A stretch of 64,000 bases of DNA from positions 30,717 to 94,716 of the forward strand of contig NZ_FNFB01000028.1 of NCBI RefSeq assembly GCF_900100395.1. Direction: 5' to 3'. The first letter of the stretch is position 1. Each line of letters opens with the position of its first letter. The position numbers were made by a program, and so were the translations under genes. The notes under the pieces were generated by a model. That model ran no database searches. It saw only the letters and a list, made by a program, of their open reading frames with translations, and was not told the DNA's origin. Positions 54,323-62,017 of the stretch are shown in pieces. This stretch comes from Nonomuraea maritima (GTDB lineage: Bacteria; Actinomycetota; Actinomycetes; Streptosporangiales; Streptosporangiaceae).

Positions 54323-56280
54323 GCCACACGCTCCCCGTCCGCGATCACATAACGATCACCGTCCATGTGAGCCCGGCCCTGCTCGACCAGCGACGCAGCA
54401 ACCCGGAACGCGACCGGCAGAGGCAGACCCGACCGCGTCACCAACTGCGGCCCCGTCAGCCCCTGGCCGGCGTCGGCCAGCAGGGACAGCACCGTCGTCT
54501 GCGCCGCGGCGGCGTCGGCCTGCGCGATGGTCGGCATCTGCACGGTCGTGTCGAGGTCGACCACGTCGGCCGTCGCGATCGCAGGCGAGCGACGCCCCTT
54601 GCCGCCGCGCTTTTTCCGCGCCGGCGCGGCGTCGTCGTGCTCGACAGCGATGTTCGGCAGCTTCACCGTCATGGCGGGCACGCCGCGCATGACCGCGCCC
54701 ATCCTCGGGATGTGGCGAGCACGCATCATCACCGGCCTGTCGGTGGCGCCCAGCAGGTAGCCGCAGCCCTTCGTCTTCTTCTGCGTACCGGGGAAATGAA
54801 TCTTGATCAGGTGCGGGTACGCGTTCATTCGCTCCCCGAACGTGGCCGACGCGATCCGGCGGTCGGAGACACGCAGCACCACGATGTTGCCGGAGTTCAC
54901 CAGGGCGAGAATGTCGCCGCCGCCCATCCCGCCGACGTACACGTTCTGGTCGAGCGTCCACACCGTCATGCCGCACTTCGAGCCCTCGGCGAGGATGTCG
55001 TGCACGATCGTGGCCAGGTCCTCGTGTCGCGCGACCAGGTGGAACTCGTCGATGGCGATGACCAGCATCGGCATGCCATGCACGCCCGGGTGGTCGTAGG
55101 ACTGCACTCCGCGCTGCGTAACCCCGTCCTCGTCGACCCACTCGATCTGCGACAGCAGCGCGCGGCGCCGCTGCATCTCCGCCTGGTAGGCGTACAGCCG
55201 CTGACGGATGGCATTGATGCCGAGCGCGTGCGGCACGTACGGCAGCAGCGACGGGCAGCTCTGCCCGTCCTGCGGGTCGAGGTAGTCGAGCACGATCCGG
55301 CCCTCGGTGCGGGCGAACTCCGCTGAAGCGATCTTCAGGATCGACGACTTGCCCGTCCGCATCGCGCCGAAGATCCCGACCGGCAGCGGCCCCGACCCCG
55401 GCTCCCACACCTGCAACGCGCCATCGCCCGCGCCGTCCTCGAACGGGCCGATCGGCAGGACACCGGTGTCCATGTCGAGCAGCGGCTCAGTCCACAGCTC
55501 CGGCTCCAGGACAGCGAGCTGCTTCAGGAACGTCACCATGGCGGCGTTCTGCTCGCCACCGGGCGGCTCCTCCACGTGCACGAAGTTGATGGCCACCCCG
55601 AAGTCGGAGCAGATCCGCTTGCGCGCCTGCATGGCGTCCTCGGTGGTGTGCCCGTCCAGCACGATCCGGTAGCGCGTCCCCGCAGCGCCGCCGCGCTGAA
55701 ACTCCTCGCGGTTGGTCAGCTTGGAGTCGACCAGGGCGCCCTTCCGACCCGCCGTCTTCTGCGCCCACCGGATCACGATCGGGTCGGACGCCTCCAGCTC
55801 CTTGGCCTGCGCCGCCGCTTCCAGCGCGCGGCGCTTGCCCTTCGGACGGGTGATGTAGTTGCGGTGACGCCACACGTGCGGGACGGTCCACAGGCCGGCC
55901 GCCGCGAAGTACGCGCTCTGCATCACGCCGAACGCGCCCAGCTCGGCCGCGCCCGGCAGCCACGCGGCCGCGCCGGCCTGCCACCACCGCCACGCGAGGG
56001 CCTCGCGCGTCTTCGGGAACAGGGTGCGGACCGTCGCCGCGGTGGCGGCGGCGGCGGCCTCACCGACGAGGGCCTGCCACGCTGGCACGTCGGCCAGGTG
56101 AAGGAGCGCGCCCGTGCCCCACACGCCGGCGGCGGTGACGTGCGGGGCGACCGCGCGGCCGTAGCGGTGCGCGGCGCTCCTGGCGAACGCGGACGCGGCC
56201 TCGGCGAGGGCCTCGGTCTCGTCCTCGTGCTGGTCGGGCTGCGCTTCGGGCTGCTGGTCGGGCGTGGTGTGGCGGGCCAC
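54319..56280 (-). CDS. traB: TraB/FtsK-SpoIIIE-like conjugative DNA translocase
   Basis: The 653-residue protein has two N-terminal membrane segments (about residues 50-85 and 104-135), a FtsK-type motor domain with Walker A GAMRTGKS (305-312) and Walker B VIAIDE (407-412), and a C-terminal winged helix (TTVLSLLADAGQGLTGPQLV). Actinomycete TraB proteins form a hexameric pore and move double-stranded plasmid DNA between mycelia by recognising clt repeats. GTG start. It is the key evidence for conjugation. Confidence 0.85.
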   Translation of the reverse strand: MARHTTPDQQPEAQPDQHEDETEALAEAASAFARSAAHRYGRAVAPHVTAAGVWGTGALLHLADVPAWQALVGEAAAAATAATVRTLFPKTREALAWRWWQAGAAAWLPGAAELGAFGVMQSAYFAAAGLWTVPHVWRHRNYITRPKGKRRALEAAAQAKELEASDPIVIRWAQKTAGRKGALVDSKLTNREEFQRGGAAGTRYRIVLDGHTTEDAMQARKRICSDFGVAINFVHVEEPPGGEQNAAMVTFLKQLAVLEPELWTEPLLDMDTGVLPIGPFEDGAGDGALQVWEPGSGPLPVGIFGAMRTGKSSILKIASAEFARTEGRIVLDYLDPQDGQSCPSLLPYVPHALGINAIRQRLYAYQAEMQRRRALLSQIEWVDEDGVTQRGVQSYDHPGVHGMPMLVIAIDEFHLVARHEDLATIVHDILAEGSKCGMTVWTLDQNVYVGGMGGGDILALVNSGNIVVLRVSDRRIASATFGERMNAYPHLIKIHFPGTQKKTKGCGYLLGATDRPVMMRARHIPRMGAVMRGVPAMTVKLPNIAVEHDDAAPARKKRGGKGRRSPAIATADVVDLDTTVQMPTIAQADAAAAQTTVLSLLADAGQGLTGPQLVTRSGLPLPVAFRVAASLVEQGRAHMDGDRYVIADGERVA

Positions 56281-56290
56281 CGGGCGCTCC

Positions 56291-57250
56291 CTAGTTCTCG
56301 TAGAAGCTGAACTTGCGGACGATCCGGACGGGCGCGGACCGCACCGAGCGGGCGACGTCGCCGTGTCCGTAGTCGAGCGCGCTGATCACAGCCGCCACGG
56401 TCGGCTGACCACCGCCGCACGCGGTCACCGTCTGGGCGGTGGCGTGCGTGGCCAGCGCGGCCGCGGAAGCCTCTTGCTCGGCCTGGGCCAGCGCCTCCCA
56501 CATGCGGGTGACCGTCCGAGAGTCCAGGCCGTCCGACTGAACGGCTTGGAACGCCTGCAACGCGAGGACGTACTTGTTGCGGGCCCGGGCGGCGACGTGC
56601 ATGGCGTCCTCGTGCACGTTGCGCGCGTCGGCCTCGAGGACGCCGCTGGCGCGGAAGAACGCCCGCAGCCAGGTCATGAACCGCTCGAACCCGCCGGTGG
56701 CCAGCGCCTCCTGCAGCTGGGGGACGGTAGGCAGTTGCATGGAGGTGCCGTCGTTGGCAGGCACGATGGGAGCCTGCGACATGTCGACTCCTTCCAAGTC
56801 GATGAGGTTCCAGTCGGGGCGCGGCCGCTCGACGACTTCGGCGGGCTTGACCTCGCCTTCGAGCTCGGGCCGGCCCATGGTCGGTTTCGGCCGGTCGACG
56901 ACCTCGACCTCCAGCGCGGGCGGCGGGGCGAGAGCTGGACGAGCCGGCTCCGCAGGCCGGGGCGGGGCCTGCGGGCGGACCTGCTCGACGAGCACGAGGT
57001 CAATCGGCTGCAGCTGCTCGTCGTCGCCTTGGTCACCGCCTTGGTGCTCGGGCCGGCCCGGCCCGAGCGCACGCCCGAACCAGGCGATCGCGACGTTCAT
57101 GGTCTTGGCGGTCCATGTCCGCTCGACGGTGTGCTCGACCGGCTGGTCGGGCTGCTCGTCGCCGGGCTTGCGGAAGAAGAACCAGCCGCCGACGACGAAC
57201 AGCGCGAGCGACACCACGACGGCGAACACCGCCATGAGGGCGTCGCTCAT
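56291..57250 (-). CDS. membrane-anchored helical transfer protein
   Basis: The 319-residue protein has one N-terminal membrane helix (LMAVFAVVVSLALFVVGGWF), a long acidic, proline-rich linker, and a helical C-terminal domain (AMHVAARARNKYVLALQAFQ, RMWEALAQAEQEASAAALAT). It lies just upstream of the translocase gene. Probably a transfer or spread accessory. ATG overlaps the upstream stop. Confidence 0.6.
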   Translation of the reverse strand: MSDALMAVFAVVVSLALFVVGGWFFFRKPGDEQPDQPVEHTVERTWTAKTMNVAIAWFGRALGPGRPEHQGGDQGDDEQLQPIDLVLVEQVRPQAPPRPAEPARPALAPPPALEVEVVDRPKPTMGRPELEGEVKPAEVVERPRPDWNLIDLEGVDMSQAPIVPANDGTSMQLPTVPQLQEALATGGFERFMTWLRAFFRASGVLEADARNVHEDAMHVAARARNKYVLALQAFQAVQSDGLDSRTVTRMWEALAQAEQEASAAALATHATAQTVTACGGGQPTVAAVISALDYGHGDVARSVRSAPVRIVRKFSFYEN

Positions 57251-57696
57251 GACCAGTTCTCCACGGCCTGCCGCATCACTTCGGCGGTGAACTCCGCGTA
57301 CTCGACCGGGCCCCAGACTGAGCCGTACGCGATCCCGCCGAAGATCCACAGGACGGAGCAGGCCACGAAGGTCGGCATGTCCGGCTTGGCGTCCTTGGCG
57401 ATGTCCTTGACGACGGCGCCGGCGAGGAACGAGAACGCGGCGGCGAGCAGGAACAGCACCACGGACCCGAAGAGGGTCGCCATCGAACCGCGCGCGGCCA
57501 TTTCCACGAGCCACGCGCCGAAGTTCACGAACAGGTACCCGGTGGGCAGCAGGAACATGCTGGCCGAGAACACCAGCAGCAGGAGCACCGCGAGCACGCC
57601 GAGCGGTTTGCCGGGCAGCTTGTCCTTCTTGCGGATGCCCGCGAAGACCCAGCCGAGGCCGAAGGAGAATCCGCCGCCGAGAACGAGACCGATCAT
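57247..57696 (-). CDS. polytopic membrane protein of transfer cluster
   Basis: The 149-residue protein has about four hydrophobic segments (IGLVLGGGFSFGLGWVFAG, PLGVLAVLLLLVFSASMFLL, ATLFGSVVLFLLAAAFSFLA, FVACSVLWIFGGIAYGSV). It is similar in organisation to Spd proteins. Part of the coupled transfer operon. Confidence 0.6.
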   Translation of the reverse strand: MIGLVLGGGFSFGLGWVFAGIRKKDKLPGKPLGVLAVLLLLVFSASMFLLPTGYLFVNFGAWLVEMAARGSMATLFGSVVLFLLAAAFSFLAGAVVKDIAKDAKPDMPTFVACSVLWIFGGIAYGSVWGPVEYAEFTAEVMRQAVENWS

Positions 57697-57709
57697 GAGG
57701 GGTGGCCTT

Positions 57710-58264
57710 TCAGATGAGGGACAGCAGGATGGGCAGCAGGATGGGCAGGGAGATCATCAGCAGGTAGAACCCGGCCGTGATCGGGCCCCAGAACTTCAGG
57801 CCCGGCCAGCAGACGGCGGACCAGAAAGCGACCCACGCGCGGGGGAAACCGGACAGGGTCTTCAGTCGCGGCAGCTGCGCGCGGCACAGGCCGGGGAGGC
57901 CTTCCTCGCGGAACTTCGTCAGGCGGCGGCGGTAGTCGCCCGCGCCGAGGAACGCGATCGAGGTGCACCCGAAGCACCAGGCGACGGCGAACCAGCCGTG
58001 CACGCGCGCGGGCAGGTCGAGGAGCTCGGCCTCCCACGGGACGTACTCGCGTTCCCGGTGGTAGGCGCGCACCGTGGCGACCGAGGGAAGTCGCGCCGTA
58101 CGCAGGCCAGGCATGCGCGCCCGGTCCTCCAGGACCTGGACCCACGAGGGCCTGCGCGCCGGCGAAGACGTCGGCGCGACCTCGGCTGCGGGGGCGACCT
58201 GCTCGGTCGGCTCCGTCTTCGACTGGTCGACGGGCAGGCCAGCAGGGGCGTTGTACTGGAACAT
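57710..58264 (-). CDS. membrane protein of transfer cluster
   Basis: The 184-residue protein has a polar N-terminal half and hydrophobic segments (WFAVAWCFGCTSIAFLGAG, WVAFWSAVCWPGLKFWGPI, AGFYLLMISLPILLPILLSL). ATG 58264 overlaps the upstream stop. Likely a spread protein; no catalytic motif. Confidence 0.6.
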   Translation of the reverse strand: MFQYNAPAGLPVDQSKTEPTEQVAPAAEVAPTSSPARRPSWVQVLEDRARMPGLRTARLPSVATVRAYHREREYVPWEAELLDLPARVHGWFAVAWCFGCTSIAFLGAGDYRRRLTKFREEGLPGLCRAQLPRLKTLSGFPRAWVAFWSAVCWPGLKFWGPITAGFYLLMISLPILLPILLSLI

Positions 58265-58503
58265 CACTGGCCACCGCCCGCCTGTTTGTTGAGCGCCTCC
58301 GCGAACTGGCGGGTCTGCTCGGCCAGGTCGGTGCAGGCCTTTTGCGCCTGGCGCGGGTCGCGCTTGTACAGCTCGGCCAACTCCGACATGAGCCAGCACG
58401 CCGTCCGCCAGTACAGCCGCCACGGCGTGGCCGTCTCCCGGGCCGCGGCCGCGATGTTCGCGACGTGCTCGGCGCGCCGGTTCGCGGCGCGATTCGACAC
58501 CAT
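58264..58503 (-). CDS. small helical protein of transfer cluster
   Basis: The 79-residue product (MVSNRAANRRAEHVANIAAA) is helical and ends with Gln/Ala/Gly residues. GGAGGAC precedes ATG 58503. It starts the sub-operon leading to the translocase. Confidence 0.6.
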   Translation of the reverse strand: MVSNRAANRRAEHVANIAAAARETATPWRLYWRTACWLMSELAELYKRDPRQAQKACTDLAEQTRQFAEALNKQAGGGQ

Positions 58504-58549
58504 CTGTCCTCCGCTACGGTGCGTGATTCGTGTTACGGTGGCCTCGCGC

Positions 58550-58574
58550 GCGCAACGCGCAACGCGCAACGCGC
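58550..58574. repeat. three tandem GCGCAAC repeats
   Basis: GCGCAAC occurs three times head to tail (58550-58570) followed by GCGC. TACGGTG words lie just upstream (58515 and 58534). Short tandem repeats are the hallmark of TraB recognition (clt) sites, so this is a candidate transfer locus. The gap 58504-58652 has no gene. Confidence 0.5.
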
Positions 58575-58652
58575 CCGCGCGTTGGGCCCCCCGCACACCC
58601 GGCCTTGACCTGGTCTGCAGCGTTACGAGCCCACGAGCGCGATCACGGACAG

Positions 58653-59039
58653 TCACAGCGAACCCCCGGCGCACTCCCTCGCGAACGCGTCCCAATCCGG
58701 CTCGTGAGCGATCTCCGGCAGGGTGTCCAGGTGGCTCGCGAGCACCGAGCGAGGAACCCGCAGCGCGACCGGCTCTGCCCCCGGCACCCGGACGTCCCAC
58801 CGGATGGACTCCTCGTCCATCGGCCACGCGGACAGCGCCGCGCACTCCGCGCGCCCGACCCGGCCCGCGGCGAGCACGTCCAGCGGGACGTCGACGCCGG
58901 CGCCGCCCTCGACGGAGAGGCGGACGTGGTACGGGCTGTCGGCGCGGAACTCCAGCTCGGTCATGACGATCGCCGCGGCGTCGTCGGCGAGGTGGTCCCA
59001 GGCCGGGATCGGCATGTATTGGGCGGCGGCCGCGGTCAC
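58653..59039 (-). CDS. SsgA-like (SALP) protein
   Basis: The 128-residue protein has LEFRADSPYHVRLSVEGG, VDVPLDVLAAGRVG, IRWDVRVPGAEPVALRVPRS and VLASHLDTLPEI, the pattern of SsgA-like proteins that guide septation and peptidoglycan remodelling in sporulating actinomycetes. The family's W-x-F-A-R motif is altered (VDVPLDVLAAG). Placement in the transfer cluster suggests it prepares septa or spore walls for plasmid spread. Confidence 0.65.
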   Translation of the reverse strand: MTAAAAQYMPIPAWDHLADDAAAIVMTELEFRADSPYHVRLSVEGGAGVDVPLDVLAAGRVGRAECAALSAWPMDEESIRWDVRVPGAEPVALRVPRSVLASHLDTLPEIAHEPDWDAFARECAGGSL

Positions 59040-60541
59040 TCTGCATCTCCTGTCGTGGCGGTCTGCATGGTCCGGACGAGCGGCTGCTCGGCGGCTACGT
59101 CTGGTCCGGTGCTTGGTCCGGTCGTGCGGCCCCCGCGGGCGGCGCGCTGGACCGGTTTGCCCGGCCCGGAGAGAACCCGGACCAACTCGTTCGCGACGTC
59201 GGTCGAGGCGGAATGGCCCTCAGCGCGTAGCGCGTCCTGCAGACTGCGGCGGGTCAGCCGGACGCCCTCGCGCCGGAGCCGCGCAGCGATCCGCTTACCT
59301 TGCGGGAGCAGCGCGTTCACCCGATCCGCTGGTCCGGTCGAACCGGTCCCGGCGGGCCGCTTGCTGGTCCGGTTGGTCCGGTCATGCCGACCCGGGCCCG
59401 GCGCGTCGGCCGGAAGCGTTTGGTCCGAATGGTCCCCTGCGGCGACCGGACCAACAGCGCGCCTTCGAGCCCGCCTCTTGGTCCGGATCGGCAGCCGGTA
59501 TCGGTCCCGGATCCGGGTCCGGAATCGCGGCCGCGGTGCGGTCTCCCCCACCTGCTTTTGGTCCGGTTGGTCAGCGGGCACAGGCGGCGTCTGGTCCGCC
59601 TCGACAGCCGGACCAAGCGGCGGCCGGTAGCGCGGCACCAGGCCGACGCCGACCTCGTTCACGAACACCGCGATGTCGTGCACCGCCTCGGCCGCCCGCG
59701 GGTCGGGTCCGTGAATTTCCTCCGCGAGCGCCGCCATCCGAGTCAATGTCAGCTGCAGCTGCGAGCGCTGCGCCTCGATGACCGCGCGCTGGGCCTCGAC
59801 CATCGACTTCCACGTCTTCTTCACGCGGCGGCGCTGGCGAACTACCTGCACCGCGATGCTCGGAGACTGGACACCCTCGCCGACCGCCCACCGAAACGCC
59901 TTGAACGTCTCAGGCAGGTGCAGCAGCCAACGCATCGGCGAGAACTTCGGCGCTCTCGGGTCGATGAGGCCCTTTTCGCGCAGGTCCTTGCGGTGCAGGT
60001 GACGCGAGTGCATCGACCACAGCCACGGGGACGCGAGCGAGCACGCCGCGAACAGCTCCGGGTAGTCCTCCACGTGCGTGTACGACAGGTACCCCGCGCC
60101 CGCGCCGACCAGATACGAAAGCATCCGGGTCGTCCAGGCGGCGTCACCTTCCCGAAGAGCGACGTGCGCGTGCCAGGACACGTACACCGCGACCGACTCG
60201 ACGATCGCGGCCGCGAGTATGGCCCACAGCGGGGGAAGACCACGCGCCATGAAGGCCATCGCCTGGCCGGAGACGGCGACGCCGTTGACGCCGATGTTCG
60301 TCACCGACATGACGGCCATGTGGCCGGCTGTCTTTGCGCGGGTCTTCCATTGCTCGACCGAGCGGCGGCGGCGCTTCTCTCGATCGGTACGGGCGGACTC
60401 GTCTCGTGCTCGGGCTTCCTCTTCGGACGCCCGAGCGTCCTCGCGCCGGGCCTCTTCGGACAGGCGGCGGCGCTCGATCCGGAGGCGCTCGGCTTCGAGA
60501 GCGTCCCTTTCCTTCCGGGGATCGGGCCTACGCAGGAACAT
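59036..60541 (-). CDS. SpdB-like DUF2637 protein
   Basis: The 501-residue protein has a charged coiled-coil start (MFLRRPDPRKERDALEAERL), then the DUF2637 membrane domain (MAVMSVTNIGVNGVAVSGQA, PPLWAILAAAIVESVAVYVS, LSYLVGAGAGYLSYTHV, LFAACSLASPWLWSMH), a helical cytoplasmic part and a C-terminal winged-helix-like end (RLRREGVRLTRRSLQDALRA). DUF2637/SpdB proteins promote intramycelial plasmid spread. GGGAG stands before ATG 60541. A dispersed repeat lies 20 bp upstream. Confidence 0.8.
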   Translation of the reverse strand: MFLRRPDPRKERDALEAERLRIERRRLSEEARREDARASEEEARARDESARTDREKRRRRSVEQWKTRAKTAGHMAVMSVTNIGVNGVAVSGQAMAFMARGLPPLWAILAAAIVESVAVYVSWHAHVALREGDAAWTTRMLSYLVGAGAGYLSYTHVEDYPELFAACSLASPWLWSMHSRHLHRKDLREKGLIDPRAPKFSPMRWLLHLPETFKAFRWAVGEGVQSPSIAVQVVRQRRRVKKTWKSMVEAQRAVIEAQRSQLQLTLTRMAALAEEIHGPDPRAAEAVHDIAVFVNEVGVGLVPRYRPPLGPAVEADQTPPVPADQPDQKQVGETAPRPRFRTRIRDRYRLPIRTKRRARRRAVGPVAAGDHSDQTLPADAPGPGRHDRTNRTSKRPAGTGSTGPADRVNALLPQGKRIAARLRREGVRLTRRSLQDALRAEGHSASTDVANELVRVLSGPGKPVQRAARGGRTTGPSTGPDVAAEQPLVRTMQTATTGDAE

Positions 60542-60561
60542 CAGAACTCCCAATGTGGTGG

Positions 60562-60580
60562 CGGTACCGCTGGCGCTTTT
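60562..60580 (-). repeat. dispersed start-associated repeat, copy 14
   Basis: Minus strand reads AAAAGCGCCAGCGGTACCG; 20 bp before the SpdB-like ATG at 60541. Confidence 0.75.
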
Positions 60581-60595
60581 TGCGAAGCTGCAGGG

Positions 60596-61036
60596 TCATT
60601 GAGTGGGGCGGCTGCAGGTCTCCGTATGCCCCATTGCGGCGGCCTTGCGCTGGGCCCGGTCGCCCCTGATGTCCGCCAGGACCTGCTTGACCTCCGGCGC
60701 GCGGGCGGGACCGGTGAGCCCGCCGCGTGCCCCGTGCAGGTCGTGGATCGAGCCGCCGTGGGTGTCGATGGCCAGTGCCTCCTCGAGTACGGCCAACCGC
60801 AGGCAGGCGCCGCGCGCCCGGCACGGCTTGCACAGGAGTCGGGCGCGACGCTGGGTCAGGCCCTGCGCGGTCCATGCGTCGCCGGCACTGCGCGAGCAGA
60901 TGCCGTCCTCGCCGACCTTGTCGGCGAGGCTGCGGACTTCGGCGCGGAGCAGGTGCTCCAACGGCGGGCGGGGGGCCGTGCGCTTGTCGGTCGTCTGGTC
61001 GGCGGCGGCTTCGGCGGATGCCGTGATGGTGCTCAT
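60596..61036 (-). CDS. WhiB-like iron-sulfur regulator
   Basis: The 146-residue protein has C47, C69, C72 and C78 in C-x21-C-x2-C-x5-C spacing (GICSRS, LLCKPCRARGACL), the WhiB cluster-binding pattern. The GVWGG turn is altered to GGSIHDLHGARGG. WhiB-like proteins bind a [4Fe-4S] cluster and the primary sigma factor. It heads the transfer operon, and phage WhiB-like proteins can interfere with host development. Confidence 0.75.
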   Translation of the reverse strand: MSTITASAEAAADQTTDKRTAPRPPLEHLLRAEVRSLADKVGEDGICSRSAGDAWTAQGLTQRRARLLCKPCRARGACLRLAVLEEALAIDTHGGSIHDLHGARGGLTGPARAPEVKQVLADIRGDRAQRKAAAMGHTETCSRPTQ

Positions 61037-61169
61037 CGTCACCTGATTTCTGTCGGAAGGAGAGGGTGGGTGATGCGGGGCCCTGGGACTTGCTCATGGG
61101 CCGTCATCGCTGGTTGGGAAATTCGCGGCGGAAGGGCACCAGGTGCAGCGGTGGTTGCCCGCTAACCTG

Positions 61170-61196
61170 TTGGTAGGTTCATGGTAGGGCTACCAA
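61170..61196. promoter_or_regulatory. inverted repeat TTGGTAG...CTACCAA
   Basis: A 7-bp perfect inverted repeat with a 13-bp spacer that holds another GGTAG. It lies in the divergent gap (61037-61301) between the WhiB-led transfer operon and the GntR gene, so it is a likely operator for a Kor-type GntR repressor of transfer. Confidence 0.6.
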
Positions 61197-61301
61197 ACCC
61201 ATACCGCAACCCGTGTATCTCTGCCGTGCATCCCCGCCACTCCCAGGCGGATCATGGATGCCTCTAAGGTGGAACCCGACCAAGGAGCACATGGAGACCG
61301 G

Positions 61302-61976
61302 ATGCCGATGCCGCCCGCGAAGGCCGAGCGCATAGCTGACGTGCTCGCCCAAGCCATCAGGCGAGGCGACCACCCGCCAGGCAGCCGACTGCCCTCCGAA
61401 CGCGATCTGGCGAGCACTCACGGGGCGGACCGGTCCACCATCCGCAACGCCATCAGCCTGCTCGTCGACCAGGGCCTCGTCTCCCGCATTCCTCGGCAAG
61501 GCGTCAAAGTCTCTGACCCTGGCGTCCCCGTTCCCGTCAGAGAGCCGGCCAGAGCGGAATCCGAGATCGCTTGCGGACGGCCGCACGCTTGCCGCACGCT
61601 TGCCGGTATGACGGCATGGCTGACATCCCAGGACAGACTGACGGTCGTGCGGGTCGACGACATCGTGTCCGTGCAGATCGTCGTCCCGGGCGAGGCCGAT
61701 GAGCGCCTGCACCCGACGAAGCGCCTGGATCGCGCCGAGGAGGCGCGGATCGTGGTCGGTAGCAGCTCCGGCGTCACGATGTGCGCGGCGACGTGCCCCG
61801 GCCGAGATGCGCTGTGGGCCTGGTCCGAGCTGATGGCCGTGGTGTCCTCGCTGATGCAGCCGACTTCGGAACACAGGGAGATGTACGTGCATGCGCCTGC
61901 GTCGTGGCCACGCCGGAGGCCGGAGCGGTTGTGGCAGGTTTCGTCGAAGATGCCCGAGCCCGAACTGGTCCACTAG
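61302..61976 (+). CDS. GntR-family regulator with unknown sensor
   Basis: The 224-residue protein starts at ATG 61302 (GGAG upstream) and has a GntR winged helix (ERIADVLAQAIRRGDHPPGS, RLPSERDLASTHGADRSTIR). The remaining 150 residues (DRLTVVRVDDIVSVQIVVPG, RAEEARIVVGSSSGVTMCAA) do not look like FCD or UTRA ligand domains. Divergent to the transfer operon, it fits a KorA/KorSA-type transfer repressor. Confidence 0.75.
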   Translation: MPMPPAKAERIADVLAQAIRRGDHPPGSRLPSERDLASTHGADRSTIRNAISLLVDQGLVSRIPRQGVKVSDPGVPVPVREPARAESEIACGRPHACRTLAGMTAWLTSQDRLTVVRVDDIVSVQIVVPGEADERLHPTKRLDRAEEARIVVGSSSGVTMCAATCPGRDALWAWSELMAVVSSLMQPTSEHREMYVHAPASWPRRRPERLWQVSSKMPEPELVH

Positions 61977-61981
61977 TAGCC

Positions 61982-62005
61982 CCACCGTTCCCTAGGGAAC
62001 GGTGG
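61982..62005. promoter_or_regulatory. 24-bp perfect palindrome
   Basis: Central core ACCGTTCCCTAGGGAACGGT, extended by two further matching bases on both sides. It lies just upstream of the -10-like TACGGT of the UTRA-GntR gene, so binding there would block transcription. Likely autoregulatory operator. Confidence 0.75.
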
Positions 62006-62011
62006 TACGGT
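62006..62011 (+). promoter_or_regulatory. -10 box of a leaderless GntR gene
   Basis: TACGGT fits TANNNT and lies 7 bp before ATG 62018, with no ribosome binding site. This is the layout of leaderless actinobacterial genes. Confidence 0.55.
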
Positions 62012-62017
62012 ACTTGC

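Noticed and set aside
54187..55326. A 379-codon plus-strand frame opposite the TraB-like gene
   Set aside because: Antisense to Walker A and B motifs of the translocase; His/Arg-rich product.
56264..58966. A 900-codon open frame on the plus strand opposite the transfer genes
   Set aside because: It crosses several well-supported minus-strand genes with coupled starts and has an Arg/Pro/Ala-rich composition typical of antisense frames.
59300..61165. A 621-codon plus-strand open frame opposite the SpdB-like and WhiB-like genes
   Set aside because: Antisense to two recognised families, with no ribosome binding site and no domain.
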